DNA of 64,000 nucleotides from positions 1 to 64,000 of the forward strand of contig NZ_VZZJ01000023.1 in the NCBI RefSeq assembly GCF_008806345.1, read 5' to 3'. The notes beneath the pieces were generated by a model. The model did not search any database. It was not told the DNA's origin and saw only the letters and a list, made by a program, of their open reading frames with translations. Source of the stretch: Methylobacterium planeticum. Lineage in GTDB: Bacteria > Pseudomonadota > Alphaproteobacteria > Rhizobiales > Beijerinckiaceae. Of the stretch, positions 9,181-17,699 are shown piece after piece. The first letter of the stretch is position 1. Every line of letters starts with the position of its first letter. A program made the translations under genes and the position numbers.

Positions 9181-9753
9181 ATGGTCGCTCCCATGGTTCA
9201 CGCCCACCCGCGGCTCGAGAGCGCCCGTGCCCGCCTGCTGGCGGTGTCGTCGATCGATGCCGTGGTCTCGGTGCTGCGTGAGACCGCGCGCGAGATTGCC
9301 GGCTCGGACGGCATCTCGGTGGTGCTGCGGGACGGCGCGTTCTGCCACTACGTGGCCGAGGATGCGATCAGACCCTTGTGGCGGGGACAGCGCTTCCGGC
9401 TGGAGGATTGCATCTCGGGCTGGGTGATGCTGCACGGTCGGCCTGCCGTCGTCCCCGACATCGAGTGCGATTCCCGGCTGCCGGTCGCGGCCTATCGCGC
9501 CTGCGCGATGTGCAGCCTCGTGATGGTTCCGATCGGGTCGCCGGTCCCCGTGGCGGCGCTGGGCGCCTACTGGTCCGCCTGGGTCGATCCCGACGCGGAC
9601 ACGGTGAGGCGCCTGCAGGCTTTGGCCGACATGGCGACCGTGGCGCTGACCCGATCGCAGCCGACGCGGCAGGACCCGGCGCTCGGCGCCGCCCCCGCGC
9701 CGGACACCCTCTCGCCTCCCGGGTTGCCCGAGGCCGCCTCTCTCGGGCCGTGA
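9181..9753 (+). CDS. GAF-domain protein
   Basis: A 190-residue cytoplasmic protein with one GAF domain (about residues 10-155). Typical GAF features are GISVVLRDGAFCHYVAED, RFRLEDCISGWVMLHGRPAV and PDIE. No output domain such as kinase, GGDEF or HTH is attached, so it may be a free-standing sensor or act with a partner. Cysteines in the domain (CDSRLPVAAYRACAMC) might bind a ligand, but this is speculative. The ATG at 9181 follows GGAAGG at suitable distance and is preferred to the GTG at 9157. It stands alone, 221 nt after the cytochrome gene. Confidence 0.75.
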   Translation: MVAPMVHAHPRLESARARLLAVSSIDAVVSVLRETAREIAGSDGISVVLRDGAFCHYVAEDAIRPLWRGQRFRLEDCISGWVMLHGRPAVVPDIECDSRLPVAAYRACAMCSLVMVPIGSPVPVAALGAYWSAWVDPDADTVRRLQALADMATVALTRSQPTRQDPALGAAPAPDTLSPPGLPEAASLGP

Positions 9754-9849
9754 GGAGGCGCCGAAGGCGATGGCCATGCGGAGGTCCGCTCCGATCGCCC
9801 TCCGTCCCGCCTCAGGGCTCGGGCGCGGCCCCGCCGGTGCCGTCAGCAC

Positions 9850-10089
9850 TCAGGAGGTCAGGGGTAGGCCCGCGAAGGACAGGCTCGCGGTGTAGATCGG
9901 CACGGCCTCCTCGTTGGTCACCAGGACCGTGTAGATGTGCTGGTGCCCGCCATTCGGCACCTCGTGCCGCGCGATGTCGGGCAGGAGGCGCTTGGCCTCC
10001 CGGTAGGCCTCCTCCACCGTGGCGTACTCGGTCCCGGTGTTGTCGCGGCTCCAGACGCCGTCGTGAACGTCGAAGAAATAGCGCGCCAC
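9850..10089 (-). CDS. DUF6894 family small protein
   Basis: A 79-residue protein beginning MARYFFDVHDG, the signature of the DUF6894 family, followed by the middle segment TEYATVEEAYREAKRLLPDI typical of these proteins. The function is unknown. They are common and highly paralogous in Methylobacterium and Bradyrhizobium, which supports the taxonomic placement. The start is a GTG at 10089 with GGAGGG upstream. It is monocistronic as far as can be seen. Confidence 0.82.
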   Translation of the reverse strand: MARYFFDVHDGVWSRDNTGTEYATVEEAYREAKRLLPDIARHEVPNGGHQHIYTVLVTNEEAVPIYTASLSFAGLPLTS

Positions 10090-10461
10090 GAGAACCCTCC
10101 GCGTCGAGGAGGCGGCGGCACACTCCGTCTCTCACGCGCTGACCGCCGCGATCACCGCCAACGATCGTCTACCATTAGACAGTATGGCGGGCGCGGACAA
10201 GAACGTGAGTCAAGGCCCGCGGGGCGGACGTGTGCGACCGCAGGTTGTTCAGGTCGAGCCCGGACGCGCGCCTCAGACAGATCCGACGCCCGGTCACCAG
10301 TGCCGGCCGATCGAGGATGCTGGTGCCGCGACGTCTCAGTCTCCGCCAGCACCGTGGACGACGCAGTGACGGGCGAGAGCGCCCGCAAGGCGTGAACCGT
10401 CATATGATTTGTTCCAGGCGGCCGCGCGCCCGCGGCGGACCGCCGGACCTCGGCGCGAGGG
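10090..10461. other. 372-nt interval without a supportable gene
   Basis: The interval lies between the GTG of the DUF6894 gene and the 3' end of the formate dehydrogenase operon. Open frames on both strands are low-complexity Arg/Pro-rich shadows. No tRNA, terminator with a T-tract, or recognisable repeat was found. Confidence 0.5.
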
Positions 10462-11010
10462 CTATTGCGCGGCCTGGAGATACTTGAGATCGAGGGCCGC
10501 CAGGGCCAGTAGCGGCGCCGGAAGGGCGACGCCGGCGATCCGCATCTTGCGAGCGCTGTCCCGACAGCCGACGATGTTGTTGTCGCGGGCGGCCGCATCG
10601 ACCTGCTCGATCATCTCCGGCGAGGGCTTCGGCGCCCCCGTCGCGGCGGTCGCCGGCGGTGGCGCCGCCGGGGCCGCGGCCTTCTGCGCATCGCCCTGAG
10701 GTCCCGAGGCACCGGGCCCCGTCTGGGCGACCGGGCCGCTCAGTCCCGATTTCTGCTGCGGCTCCCCGGCGGCCGATGAGGCCGCGGGCGCCGGCTGGCC
10801 TTGCGCGGGCGCCTGCACGGCCGTCGCGGCCTGGGGCGCCGGTGACCCGGCGGGCGCCGCGGCCGGCGCGGGCGGATGCACGAAGGCGACGAGTTCCTGG
10901 CAGATGTTGGCGGGCTTGCCCGTGCGCCCCCCCGGGGCTTCGCCCGCCTGCGCGAAGGCGGCGCCGGGGCTCAGAAACAGGGCCAGCGCCACACCTGCAG
11001 TTGCTTTCAT
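10462..11010 (-). CDS. Exported Ala/Pro-rich hypothetical protein at the end of the formate dehydrogenase operon
   Basis: A 182-residue protein with a clear signal peptide (MKATAGVALALFLSPGAAFA). A short Cys-containing segment (ANICQELVAFVHPP) is followed by a disordered Ala/Pro/Gln-rich middle of about 80 residues and a more ordered C-terminus (SPEMIEQVDAAARDNNIVGC ...). The two cysteines, one on each side of the linker, could form a disulfide. I do not recognise a family. It lies 56 nt after the small membrane protein gene on the same strand, so it may be the last gene of the formate dehydrogenase operon. Confidence 0.7.
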   Translation of the reverse strand: MKATAGVALALFLSPGAAFAQAGEAPGGRTGKPANICQELVAFVHPPAPAAAPAGSPAPQAATAVQAPAQGQPAPAASSAAGEPQQKSGLSGPVAQTGPGASGPQGDAQKAAAPAAPPPATAATGAPKPSPEMIEQVDAAARDNNIVGCRDSARKMRIAGVALPAPLLALAALDLKYLQAAQ

Positions 11011-11066
11011 CGTCCCGTCCCCCATCCTGAATTGTCGAGCCTGCATCGGCCGGCGACGGCTGCGCC

Positions 11067-11288
11067 CTAGGAGCGCTTGCCCGGCTGCGGGTCTCCCGCA
11101 ACCTCGTCGTGCGGGCCCTTCACGTCGCCGGTCCAGCGCGGCCCGACGAGGTTGGTGCCGGGCTGAGACACCCGGGCGGACGTGGTGGAGAAGGCCTGCC
11201 AGGCGAATTTCTGGCTCGTCGCCAGCACGTAGGACGCCGCGATGCCGAGCGCCACGGCACAGATCACGGCGACAGCGAACGCTTTCAT
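11067..11288 (-). CDS. Small membrane-anchored protein following the formate dehydrogenase gamma subunit gene
   Basis: A 73-residue protein with an N-terminal hydrophobic segment (AFAVAVICAVALGIAASYVLA) and a polar tail that would face the periplasm. The ATG at 11288 is 44 nt after the gamma-subunit stop. The tail has short motifs (SQKFAWQAFSTTSARVSQPG, NLVGPRW) but no known domain. By size, topology and place it could be a small assembly factor or accessory subunit of the membrane-bound formate dehydrogenase, which is inference only. Confidence 0.72.
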   Translation of the reverse strand: MKAFAVAVICAVALGIAASYVLATSQKFAWQAFSTTSARVSQPGTNLVGPRWTGDVKGPHDEVAGDPQPGKRS

Positions 11289-11332
11289 GACACTCTCCTG
11301 CCTCAGCCCCGCTGAGATGTCCGAGACCGGCC

Positions 11333-12349
11333 TTACTCGGCCGGGGCCTGATGCGGGCGCAGCTGCGGTCCGCTCGCGGTCTTGGCCTGCTCCTTCTCGA
11401 CCCAGAGGTCGTGGTGCGAGCGTGCCCAGGCGAGGTCGACCTCGCCGCTGCCCATGGCGTCGTAGGCGCCCTCCATGCCGAGCGATCCAATATAGATATG
11501 GGCCAGGATCGCCGCGATGAAGACCACGCCGATCAGGGAGTGCAGACCCTGCATGATCTGCATGCCGTTGATGTCGGTGGCGTAGAAGGGGAACAGCATC
11601 ATCAGCCCGGTGATGCCCATGGCGGCGCCGAAACCCGTCACCATCCAGAAAACGACCTTCTGGCCGGCATTGAAGCGCTCCGCGTGCGGGTGGCCCTTGC
11701 CGATGAATCCGCCGCCGGCCTTGATCCACTGCCAGTCGATCCTGTTCGGAATGTTGTCCTTCAGCCAGACCGCGAGCATGAACACGATGCCGAGCATGAA
11801 GGGCCAGGCGAGATAGACGTGGCTGTACTTCGCCCATTGGGCCAGGGTCGCGAAGGCTTCCGGTCCGATGAGCGGCATCAGCAGGCGCTTGCCGAAGATG
11901 TAGTTCAGGCCCGACAGCGCGAGGATGACGAAGCAGGTCGCGGTCATCCAATGGGTGAACCGCTCGAAGCCATTGAAACGAAGGATCTTTTTTCCCGATT
12001 CCTCGCTGTGCTCGAGCTTGATCCGACCCCGCGTGAAGAAGAACAGCGCGAGCGCCGCGATCATGCCGAGGATTGCGGCGGCGCCGATCCACGGCATCCA
12101 GCCTTCATGGAAGCCCCGCCATTCCCGGCCCTGCGGCTGGATCAGGTTGGCGGCCTTCTGGTCAGGAATCGAGATCCGGCCGTGGATCTTGGGATCCTGC
12201 TTGAAGAGCAGATCCTCGTTGACGGAATCCGCCGTCGGGTTCGGCGCCGTCGTCGGCGCCTGCGCGCGAGCGGGCGCGTCGATCGCGGCGACAGCCATGA
12301 GCGCCGTGGCGGCGATGAACGTCCTCGTGAGCATGGTTCCCAGCCGCAT
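11333..12349 (-). CDS. Formate dehydrogenase gamma subunit (membrane cytochrome b)
   Basis: A 338-residue membrane subunit. It begins with a cleavable-looking signal (to about residue 30, ending PARAQ), followed by a periplasmic segment and about five membrane spans near residues 87-106, 135-152, 177-196, 233-253 and 268-288. Candidate heme b ligands are His133, His177, His270 and His284. FdnI-type subunits accept electrons from the iron-sulfur subunit and reduce quinone. At about 340 residues it belongs to the long alphaproteobacterial form, unlike the 217-residue E. coli FdnI. The ATG at 12349 has a GGGAA site upstream; longer in-frame starts would add an Arg-rich leader. Confidence 0.9.
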   Translation of the reverse strand: MRLGTMLTRTFIAATALMAVAAIDAPARAQAPTTAPNPTADSVNEDLLFKQDPKIHGRISIPDQKAANLIQPQGREWRGFHEGWMPWIGAAAILGMIAALALFFFTRGRIKLEHSEESGKKILRFNGFERFTHWMTATCFVILALSGLNYIFGKRLLMPLIGPEAFATLAQWAKYSHVYLAWPFMLGIVFMLAVWLKDNIPNRIDWQWIKAGGGFIGKGHPHAERFNAGQKVVFWMVTGFGAAMGITGLMMLFPFYATDINGMQIMQGLHSLIGVVFIAAILAHIYIGSLGMEGAYDAMGSGEVDLAWARSHHDLWVEKEQAKTASGPQLRPHQAPAE

Positions 12350-12393
12350 CGGCCGTTCCCTTCCCTTGAAGCCTGTCGTGGATCCGGATGCGA

Positions 12394-12990
12394 TCAGATC
12401 GCGACGGTCTCGCGGTAGGCGGTTTTCCAACCCCAGGCGCCCGATCCGTAGCCGCGCTTGATCACGCGCTCCTTGTAGATCTGCGCGATCATCTCGCCGT
12501 CACCGGCGAGCAGGGCCTTGGTGGAGCACATCTCGGCGCAGAGAGGCAGCTTGCCCTCGGCGAGACGGTTCGAGCCGTACTTCTCGTACTCGATGGTCGA
12601 GAGGTCCGGCTCGGGGCCGCCAGAGCAGTAGGTGCACTTGTCCATCTTGCCGCGTGAGCCGAAGTTGCCGACCCTCGGATATTGCGGCGCGCCGAAGGGG
12701 CAGGCGTAGAAGCAGTAGCCGCAGCCGATGCAGAGGTCCTTCGAGTGAAGGACCACCGCATCCGCGGTGGTGTAGAAGCAGTTGACCGGGCAGACGGACG
12801 CGCAGGGCGCGTCCGTGCAATGCATGCAGGCCATCGAGACCGAGCGTTCGCCGGGCTTGCCGTCATTGAGCGTGACGACGCGGCGCCGGTTGATGCCCCA
12901 GGGCACCTCGTGCTCGTTCTTGCAGGCCGTGACGCAGGCGTTGCACTCGATGCAGCGGTCCGCGTCGCAGAGAAACTTCATGCGAGCCAT
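12394..12990 (-). CDS. Formate dehydrogenase beta subunit (four [4Fe-4S] clusters)
   Basis: A 198-residue iron-sulfur subunit. Sixteen ligand cysteines form four groups: Cys13/16/19/23, Cys55/58/63/67, Cys87/90/93/97 and Cys119/122/151/155, the arrangement of FdnH/HybA-type proteins. It wires the molybdopterin subunit to the cytochrome b subunit. Unlike E. coli FdnH it has no C-terminal membrane helix, so attachment to the membrane must rely on the gamma subunit. It has no signal of its own and would be co-exported with the Tat-signal alpha subunit. The gene starts 15 nt after the alpha stop. Confidence 0.93.
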   Translation of the reverse strand: MARMKFLCDADRCIECNACVTACKNEHEVPWGINRRRVVTLNDGKPGERSVSMACMHCTDAPCASVCPVNCFYTTADAVVLHSKDLCIGCGYCFYACPFGAPQYPRVGNFGSRGKMDKCTYCSGGPEPDLSTIEYEKYGSNRLAEGKLPLCAEMCSTKALLAGDGEMIAQIYKERVIKRGYGSGAWGWKTAYRETVAI

Positions 12991-13005
12991 GTTGACGTCG
13001 TCCTC

Positions 13006-15948
13006 TTACGCCGCGCGGATCTGGCACAGGGCGGCTTTGGGCTCCTGCATGCCTGTAACGGGGTCGAAACCGTAGGTGGTGATCGTGTTGACGCTCTCGC
13101 CGAGCACCACCGGGTCCGTGCCGGCCGGGTAGTACTGGCGCATGTCCTTGCCCTGGTACCAGCCGGAGAAGTGAAAGGGCATGAAGGCCACGCCCTTGCC
13201 GACCCGGTCCGTCACCAGAGCCTTGACCTTGGTCTGAGTCCCGTCCTCGGGACCCGACACCCAGACCCAGGCCCCGTCCTTGATGCCGCGATCGGCCGCA
13301 TCCCTGGTGTTGATCTCGACGAACATCTCCTGCTGCAGTTCGGCGAGCCACGGATTGGAGCGCGTCTCCTCTCCGCCGCCCTCGTACTCGACGAGGCGGC
13401 CCGAGGTGAGGATGATCGGGAAATCGCGCGCGATGTTGCGGTCGACCGCCGCCTTCTGCACCGTGAAGCCGATATTGGGCATCCGGAACTGACGCTCGTC
13501 CGGACGCGTCGGGTACTTGGCCACGAGATCGGGACGCGGCGTGTAGATCGGCTCGCGGTGGACGGGCACCGGATCGGGCAGGTTCCAGGCATTCGCCCGG
13601 GCCTTGCCGTTGCCGAACGGCACCACGCCGTGATCGAGGCAGACACGTTGGATGCCGCCCGACAGGTCGGTCGCCCAGCTCACCGCGTCGATGGTGTTGC
13701 CGCCGACCCGCGTGATGACGGCCATCTCCTCGGCCGTCAGATCCTTGTCCCAGCCGAGCTTCTTGAACACCCCCATGGTGAATTCGGGGTACCCATCGGT
13801 CAGGTCCGAGCCCTTGCTGAAGGCGTCTTCCGCCAGCAGCGTCTGACCGTTGCGCTCGACGCCGAAGCGGGCCCGGAAGGCGCTGCCGCCGTCCTTCACA
13901 TGGAGGTCGTTGTTGTAGAGGATGTGCGTACCGGGGTGACGGAGCTCGGGCTTGCCCCAGCACGGCCAGGGCAGACCGTAATAGTCGCCGCCGACTTCCG
14001 GATCGTCCTTCGGTGCGCGTAGCGTGACGAGATCGAACTTGGCCTGGTTCTTCATGTGCGCCTTGAGGCGCTCCGGGCTCTGCCCGCAATAGCCGGTCGA
14101 CCAGCCGCCGCGGTTGATCTCCCGCAGGAGGTCTTCGGCCAGCGGCACGTTGTTCTCGACCCTGATGTTCTTGAACAGCTTCTCGGCGAGGCCGAGCTTC
14201 TTCGCCAGCAGGTAGGTAACCTCGTAATCGGACTTCGACTCGAAGGCCGGCTTCACGATCTGCTCGCCCCATTGCAGGGAGCGATTCGAGGCCGTGCGCG
14301 ACCCGTCGCATTCGAGCGTCGTGCAGATCGGCAGGAGGTAGGTGTTGTCCTTCCGGGCATCGAGTGCCGCGAAGGTCGTCGGGTGCGGATCGGCGACGAC
14401 GAGAAGCTCGAGGTTGTTCATGCCCGTGATCGCGTCGGGCAGGCGCGTCACGGTGTTGCCGCCGTGGCCGAACACCATCATGGCCTTGATCGGGCTCTTC
14501 TGATCGACCTGATCGGCCGGCAGGTTCACCGCATCGAACCAGCGCGTCGAGGTGATCCCCGGCGCTTCCATGTTCTCCTTGCGGCTGCGTGCCTTGCGGC
14601 CGGCCTGCGCCGGCACCTCGTCGAAGCGTGATTGCAGCCAGTCGTACTCGACCTCCCACACGCGCGCCCAGTGCTTCCAGGCCCCCTCGACGAGACCGTA
14701 ATAAAGGGGCAGCGACGTCACATCGAGGCCCATATCGGTGGCGCCCTGGACATTGGTGTGCCCGCGGAAGATGTTGGCGCCCGTGCCCGGCTTCCCGACG
14801 TTACCGGTGGCGAGGCAGAGGATGCACAGAGCCCGGACGTTGGCGGTGCCGACCGTGTGCTGGGTCGCGCCCATGCACCAGATCAGGGTCGAGGGCTTCT
14901 GCGTGGCGAAGAGCTGGGCGACGCGCTTCAGCTGCTCGCCCGGAACGCCGGTCACCCGCTCGACCTCGTCGGGCGTCCACTTGGCGACTTCCTTGCGGAC
15001 ATCGTCCATGGCGTAGACCCGGTTCTTGATGAACTCCTTGTCCTCCCAGCCATTCTGGAAGATGTGCCAGAGAATGCCCCAGACCACCGGAATGTCGGTG
15101 CCGGAGCGGATGCGCACGTACTCCGTGGCGTGAGCCGCCGTCCGGGTAAAGCGCGGGTCGATGACGATCATGTTGGCCCGGTTGATCTCCTTGCCCGACA
15201 GCACGTGCTGCATGGAGACCGGGTGTGCCTCGGCCGGGTTGCCGCCGAGGATGATCATCGTCCGCGCGTTGCGGATGTCGTTGTAGGAATTCGTCTGAGC
15301 GCCGTAGCCCCAGGTGTTGGCCACGCCCGCGACCGTGGTGGAATGGCAGATGCGCGCCTGATGATCGACGGAGTTCGTGCCCCAGAATGCTCCGAGCTTC
15401 CGGAACAGGTAGGCGGCCTCGTTGGTGAACTTGGCGGAACCCAGCCAGTAGACGGCGTCGGCGCCGTTCTTCTCGCGGATGGCCGTGATCTTGTCGCCGA
15501 TCTCGTCGATCGCCTGTTCCCAGGAGACCTTGGTCCACTGGCCGCCGACGAGCTTCATCGGGTATTTCAGGCGGCGGTCGCTGTGAACGAGTTCGCGGAT
15601 GGCGGCGCCCTTGGCGCAGTGCGTGCCGCGGTTGATCGGGCTCGCGAAGGACGGCTCCTGGCCGACCCAGACGCCGTTCACGACCTCGGCCGTCACGGTG
15701 CAGCCGACCGAGCAGTGCGTACAGATGTTCTTCTTGACCGTCACCTCTGGCCCGCTCACGGAGGACCCAGCGGCCTGCGCCTTGCGCACCGAGCCGAGTT
15801 GGATCGAGCCCGCCGCGGCCAGGCCCCCGGCCACGAGGCCGGAGCGCCGCAGGAACGCGCGTCGATCGAGTGTGCCCGAGGCCAGTCCGGCGGCGACGGC
15901 CTGATGTTTCGTGCGGCTCGCTTCGCCGCTCTTGCGCTTGATCAGCAT
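13006..15948 (-). CDS. Formate dehydrogenase alpha subunit (Mo/W-bisMGD, Tat-exported, Cys type)
   Basis: A 980-residue catalytic subunit that oxidises formate to CO2. A Tat signal occupies residues 28-60 (DRRAFLRRSGLVAGG and following). The N-terminal [4Fe-4S] cluster is bound by Cys76, Cys79, Cys83 and Cys111. The metal ligand position is Cys201 (ICHSTTVAG); E. coli FdnG has selenocysteine here, so no UGA recoding is needed. The C-terminal molybdopterin-dinucleotide-binding domain is complete, with the PILTSGRLVEYEGGG segment near residue 830. Whether Mo or W is bound cannot be read directly, but a tungstate transporter lies 15 kb away. It is flanked by the Tat-targeted small protein (7-nt gap) and the beta subunit. 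Confidence 0.95.
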   Translation of the reverse strand: MLIKRKSGEASRTKHQAVAAGLASGTLDRRAFLRRSGLVAGGLAAAGSIQLGSVRKAQAAGSSVSGPEVTVKKNICTHCSVGCTVTAEVVNGVWVGQEPSFASPINRGTHCAKGAAIRELVHSDRRLKYPMKLVGGQWTKVSWEQAIDEIGDKITAIREKNGADAVYWLGSAKFTNEAAYLFRKLGAFWGTNSVDHQARICHSTTVAGVANTWGYGAQTNSYNDIRNARTMIILGGNPAEAHPVSMQHVLSGKEINRANMIVIDPRFTRTAAHATEYVRIRSGTDIPVVWGILWHIFQNGWEDKEFIKNRVYAMDDVRKEVAKWTPDEVERVTGVPGEQLKRVAQLFATQKPSTLIWCMGATQHTVGTANVRALCILCLATGNVGKPGTGANIFRGHTNVQGATDMGLDVTSLPLYYGLVEGAWKHWARVWEVEYDWLQSRFDEVPAQAGRKARSRKENMEAPGITSTRWFDAVNLPADQVDQKSPIKAMMVFGHGGNTVTRLPDAITGMNNLELLVVADPHPTTFAALDARKDNTYLLPICTTLECDGSRTASNRSLQWGEQIVKPAFESKSDYEVTYLLAKKLGLAEKLFKNIRVENNVPLAEDLLREINRGGWSTGYCGQSPERLKAHMKNQAKFDLVTLRAPKDDPEVGGDYYGLPWPCWGKPELRHPGTHILYNNDLHVKDGGSAFRARFGVERNGQTLLAEDAFSKGSDLTDGYPEFTMGVFKKLGWDKDLTAEEMAVITRVGGNTIDAVSWATDLSGGIQRVCLDHGVVPFGNGKARANAWNLPDPVPVHREPIYTPRPDLVAKYPTRPDERQFRMPNIGFTVQKAAVDRNIARDFPIILTSGRLVEYEGGGEETRSNPWLAELQQEMFVEINTRDAADRGIKDGAWVWVSGPEDGTQTKVKALVTDRVGKGVAFMPFHFSGWYQGKDMRQYYPAGTDPVVLGESVNTITTYGFDPVTGMQEPKAALCQIRAA

Positions 15949-15955
15949 CGCGATG

Positions 15956-16174
15956 TCACTTCTTCAAGGTCTCGTAGCCGTTCGTGCGGTAGAAGGCCTT
16001 CACGTGATCGGTCTCCCGATAACGGGCCTTCGTCTCCTCGGAACCGGGATCGTAGGCCTGCGCTTCCGTCGTCGAGATCGGCGAGATCAGGGTTGCCGCC
16101 GCGACGGCCGATCCGCCGCCGATGGTGCGAAAGAACTGTCGGCGCCCGATCCCGCCCTTCTTTTCCTGTCGCAT
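15956..16174 (-). CDS. Formate dehydrogenase-region Tat-signal small protein
   Basis: A 72-residue protein with a twin-arginine signal (GRRQFFRTIGGGSAVAAATL), ending in a conserved-looking tail (RYRETDHVKAFYRTNGYETL). It matches the description of the 'formate dehydrogenase region TAT target' family, which is always found next to the alpha subunit gene. The role is unknown; it may be a small exported subunit or help recruit the Tat system. The ATG at 16174 has GGAGGGTTGAGG immediately upstream; a TTG at 16180 is a weaker alternative. Confidence 0.85.
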   Translation of the reverse strand: MRQEKKGGIGRRQFFRTIGGGSAVAAATLISPISTTEAQAYDPGSEETKARYRETDHVKAFYRTNGYETLKK

Positions 16175-16240
16175 CCTCAACCCTCCGAACCCATCATTCT
16201 CTCACCAAGCAGCGTCGCCCGCGCTCTGTCCAGAACGCCC

Positions 16241-16876
16241 TCAGGCATCCATCGCGAACGCTTCGACCTCGATCTCGAGGAAGTGCCGCCCGAGTGCGCC
16301 GACGGCGCGATAGAACTCTGTGACAGCCGACGCCTCGAGATCCTCAAAAAGACGCGGGGCCCAGGGCTTCAAGTGCCGCTCGAAGAAGCGCCGCTCGAAG
16401 CCGGGCTCCGCATCGAACCGCCGCGCGGCAAGCCCCGCCATCACTTCGAGGAGGATTGCGGCGTGGTCCTCGGGCTCACTCGTCCCGTCACTGCGCTCCA
16501 CACCCAGAACGCCGAGATCCTCGCGGACCCGCGCGAGCGGTCGCTCGTTGAGGAAGCCCGTCAGGTAGTAGGAGGCGAAGGGCAGAAGCTTGCCGCGTCC
16601 GACACCGATGAAGACGTCGAAGAAGTCGCGCTCGAGAGCCTGGGGATCCGCCCCACGGGCCGCCTGACCGAGCGCACCCAAACGGAGACCGAGAGGGGTC
16701 TCGTCCCCGTTCAGATCGGAGACCTGAGCGAGCACACGCTCACAGGGCGCGCGTCCGAGAAGAGTCGCGAGAAGGTCGTAATGTCGAGCACGCAGCAGAT
16801 CAATCTCATCGACCGCCATCACCGCGCCGAAGCCATTCTCAGCCCGGTCTTCACCCGACATGCCACTCGGCTGCAT
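16241..16876 (-). CDS. TorD/DmsD-type redox enzyme maturation chaperone for formate dehydrogenase
   Basis: A 211-residue helical cytoplasmic protein of the TorD family. Recognisable segments are LLRARHYDLLATLLGRAPCE, the family motif LPFASYYLTGFLNERPLARV and a C-terminal EDHAAILLEVMAGLA. These chaperones bind the Tat signal of the catalytic subunit and hold it until cofactor is loaded. The ATG at 16876 has GAGGGG seven bases upstream. A longer form beginning at 16918 has no such site, but that ATG sits where transcription from the candidate promoter at 16926-16953 would begin, so a leaderless longer form is possible. Confidence 0.85.
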   Translation of the reverse strand: MQPSGMSGEDRAENGFGAVMAVDEIDLLRARHYDLLATLLGRAPCERVLAQVSDLNGDETPLGLRLGALGQAARGADPQALERDFFDVFIGVGRGKLLPFASYYLTGFLNERPLARVREDLGVLGVERSDGTSEPEDHAAILLEVMAGLAARRFDAEPGFERRFFERHLKPWAPRLFEDLEASAVTEFYRAVGALGRHFLEIEVEAFAMDA

Positions 16877-16925
16877 CACACCCCTCAACCCGCGAGCGCC
16901 CCCGCGGACCGAATTCATTGTGCAC

Positions 16926-16953
16926 ACTATAAACGCGTTCCAGACAGCCGCAA
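16926..16953 (-). promoter_or_regulatory. Candidate promoter of the formate dehydrogenase structural operon
   Basis: On the minus strand TTGCGG (16953-16948) is followed after 16 nt by TATAGT (16931-16926), a reasonable -35/-10 pair in the 52-nt gap between the DUF3306 stop and the long TorD start. A TGTGCACA palindrome (16919-16926) abuts the -10. Transcription would start near 16919. Confidence 0.45.
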
Positions 16954-16970
16954 TCTCACTTTTGAGCCAT

Positions 16971-17699
16971 TCAAATTGGAATCGCGCCGCCATGGCGTCG
17001 CACGGGTGACAGATCCTCGACTTTGTGTCGAAGATCTCCATCGTCGGCCGGGATTAAAGAGGTGGCCTCCGACGATGCCGCGAGCGCGGTTGCGTCGGCG
17101 GGCATTTCAGGGCCCAGGGCGGCAGTCGCCGAGCCGTCGGCCACCTGGGGTTCCGGCGCCAACGCAGCCATCCCGGGTGCTCCAGAAGAGGCATCGGCAC
17201 GCGCCGCGACCGCTTCCCCGATGTCTGCGCCGGGCTTGGTCACGCCACCGATGATCCGCTCGAGCATGCCCTGGACATCGTCGCTCGGCAGGAGGGGTCC
17301 GTAGCCCGGAACGCCGCCCGGGACGTTCCAGTCATAGGCGTATTCCCGCGCTTCGCTGACGTAATCGCGAATGCTCGGATCGAGCGACCACATCCGCCGG
17401 AGCGCCGCGTTCCGCAGGACACGGGGCACGCCCTCGCGCAGGAACTGCGTCAGGTCGGTATCGATCCCGACCTCGTCCAGGGACGGAAGCTGCGCGATCT
17501 CCTCCGGGGTGAGCGCCTCGCCCGTGCCTTCCGTATGGTGGTCGGCAACCTTGCCGTCCGGCGTGCCTGAGGTCTCGTTCGGAGGGGCGTCAGGGCCGTC
17601 CAGCGCCGCCGGCTGCGGCGGACCAGAGAGCTCCGCCTCGCGCTCCGCGACGTCGCGCTTCCGGCGGGACCAGCGAGACAGGAAATCGCCCCCGCTCAT
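16971..17699 (-). CDS. DUF3306 family protein
   Basis: A 242-residue protein beginning MSGGDFLSRWSRRKRDV, the signature of DUF3306. The conserved central part includes LPSLDEVGIDTDLTQFLREG and RNAALRRMWSLDPSIRDYV; the C-terminal 90 residues are Ala-rich and probably disordered. The function is unknown, but the family is regularly encoded beside DUF3305 and alphaproteobacterial formate dehydrogenase genes. Its ATG overlaps the DUF3305 stop (ATGA at 17696-17699), which points to obligate coupling and perhaps a physical pair. Confidence 0.85.
   Translation of the reverse strand: MSGGDFLSRWSRRKRDVAEREAELSGPPQPAALDGPDAPPNETSGTPDGKVADHHTEGTGEALTPEEIAQLPSLDEVGIDTDLTQFLREGVPRVLRNAALRRMWSLDPSIRDYVSEAREYAYDWNVPGGVPGYGPLLPSDDVQGMLERIIGGVTKPGADIGEAVAARADASSGAPGMAALAPEPQVADGSATAALGPEMPADATALAASSEATSLIPADDGDLRHKVEDLSPVRRHGGAIPI

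Noticed and set aside
9937..10487. Overlapping plus-strand frames between the DUF6894 gene and the fdh operon
   Set aside because: No ribosome-binding site, domain or consistent coding character; Arg/Pro-rich shadows.
13006..15948. Selenocysteine (UGA) readthrough in formate dehydrogenase
   Set aside because: The ligand codon encodes Cys201 and the frame has no internal stop.
12682..16323. Long plus-strand frames opposite formate dehydrogenase genes
   Set aside because: Antisense shadows of fdh alpha, beta and the small Tat protein.
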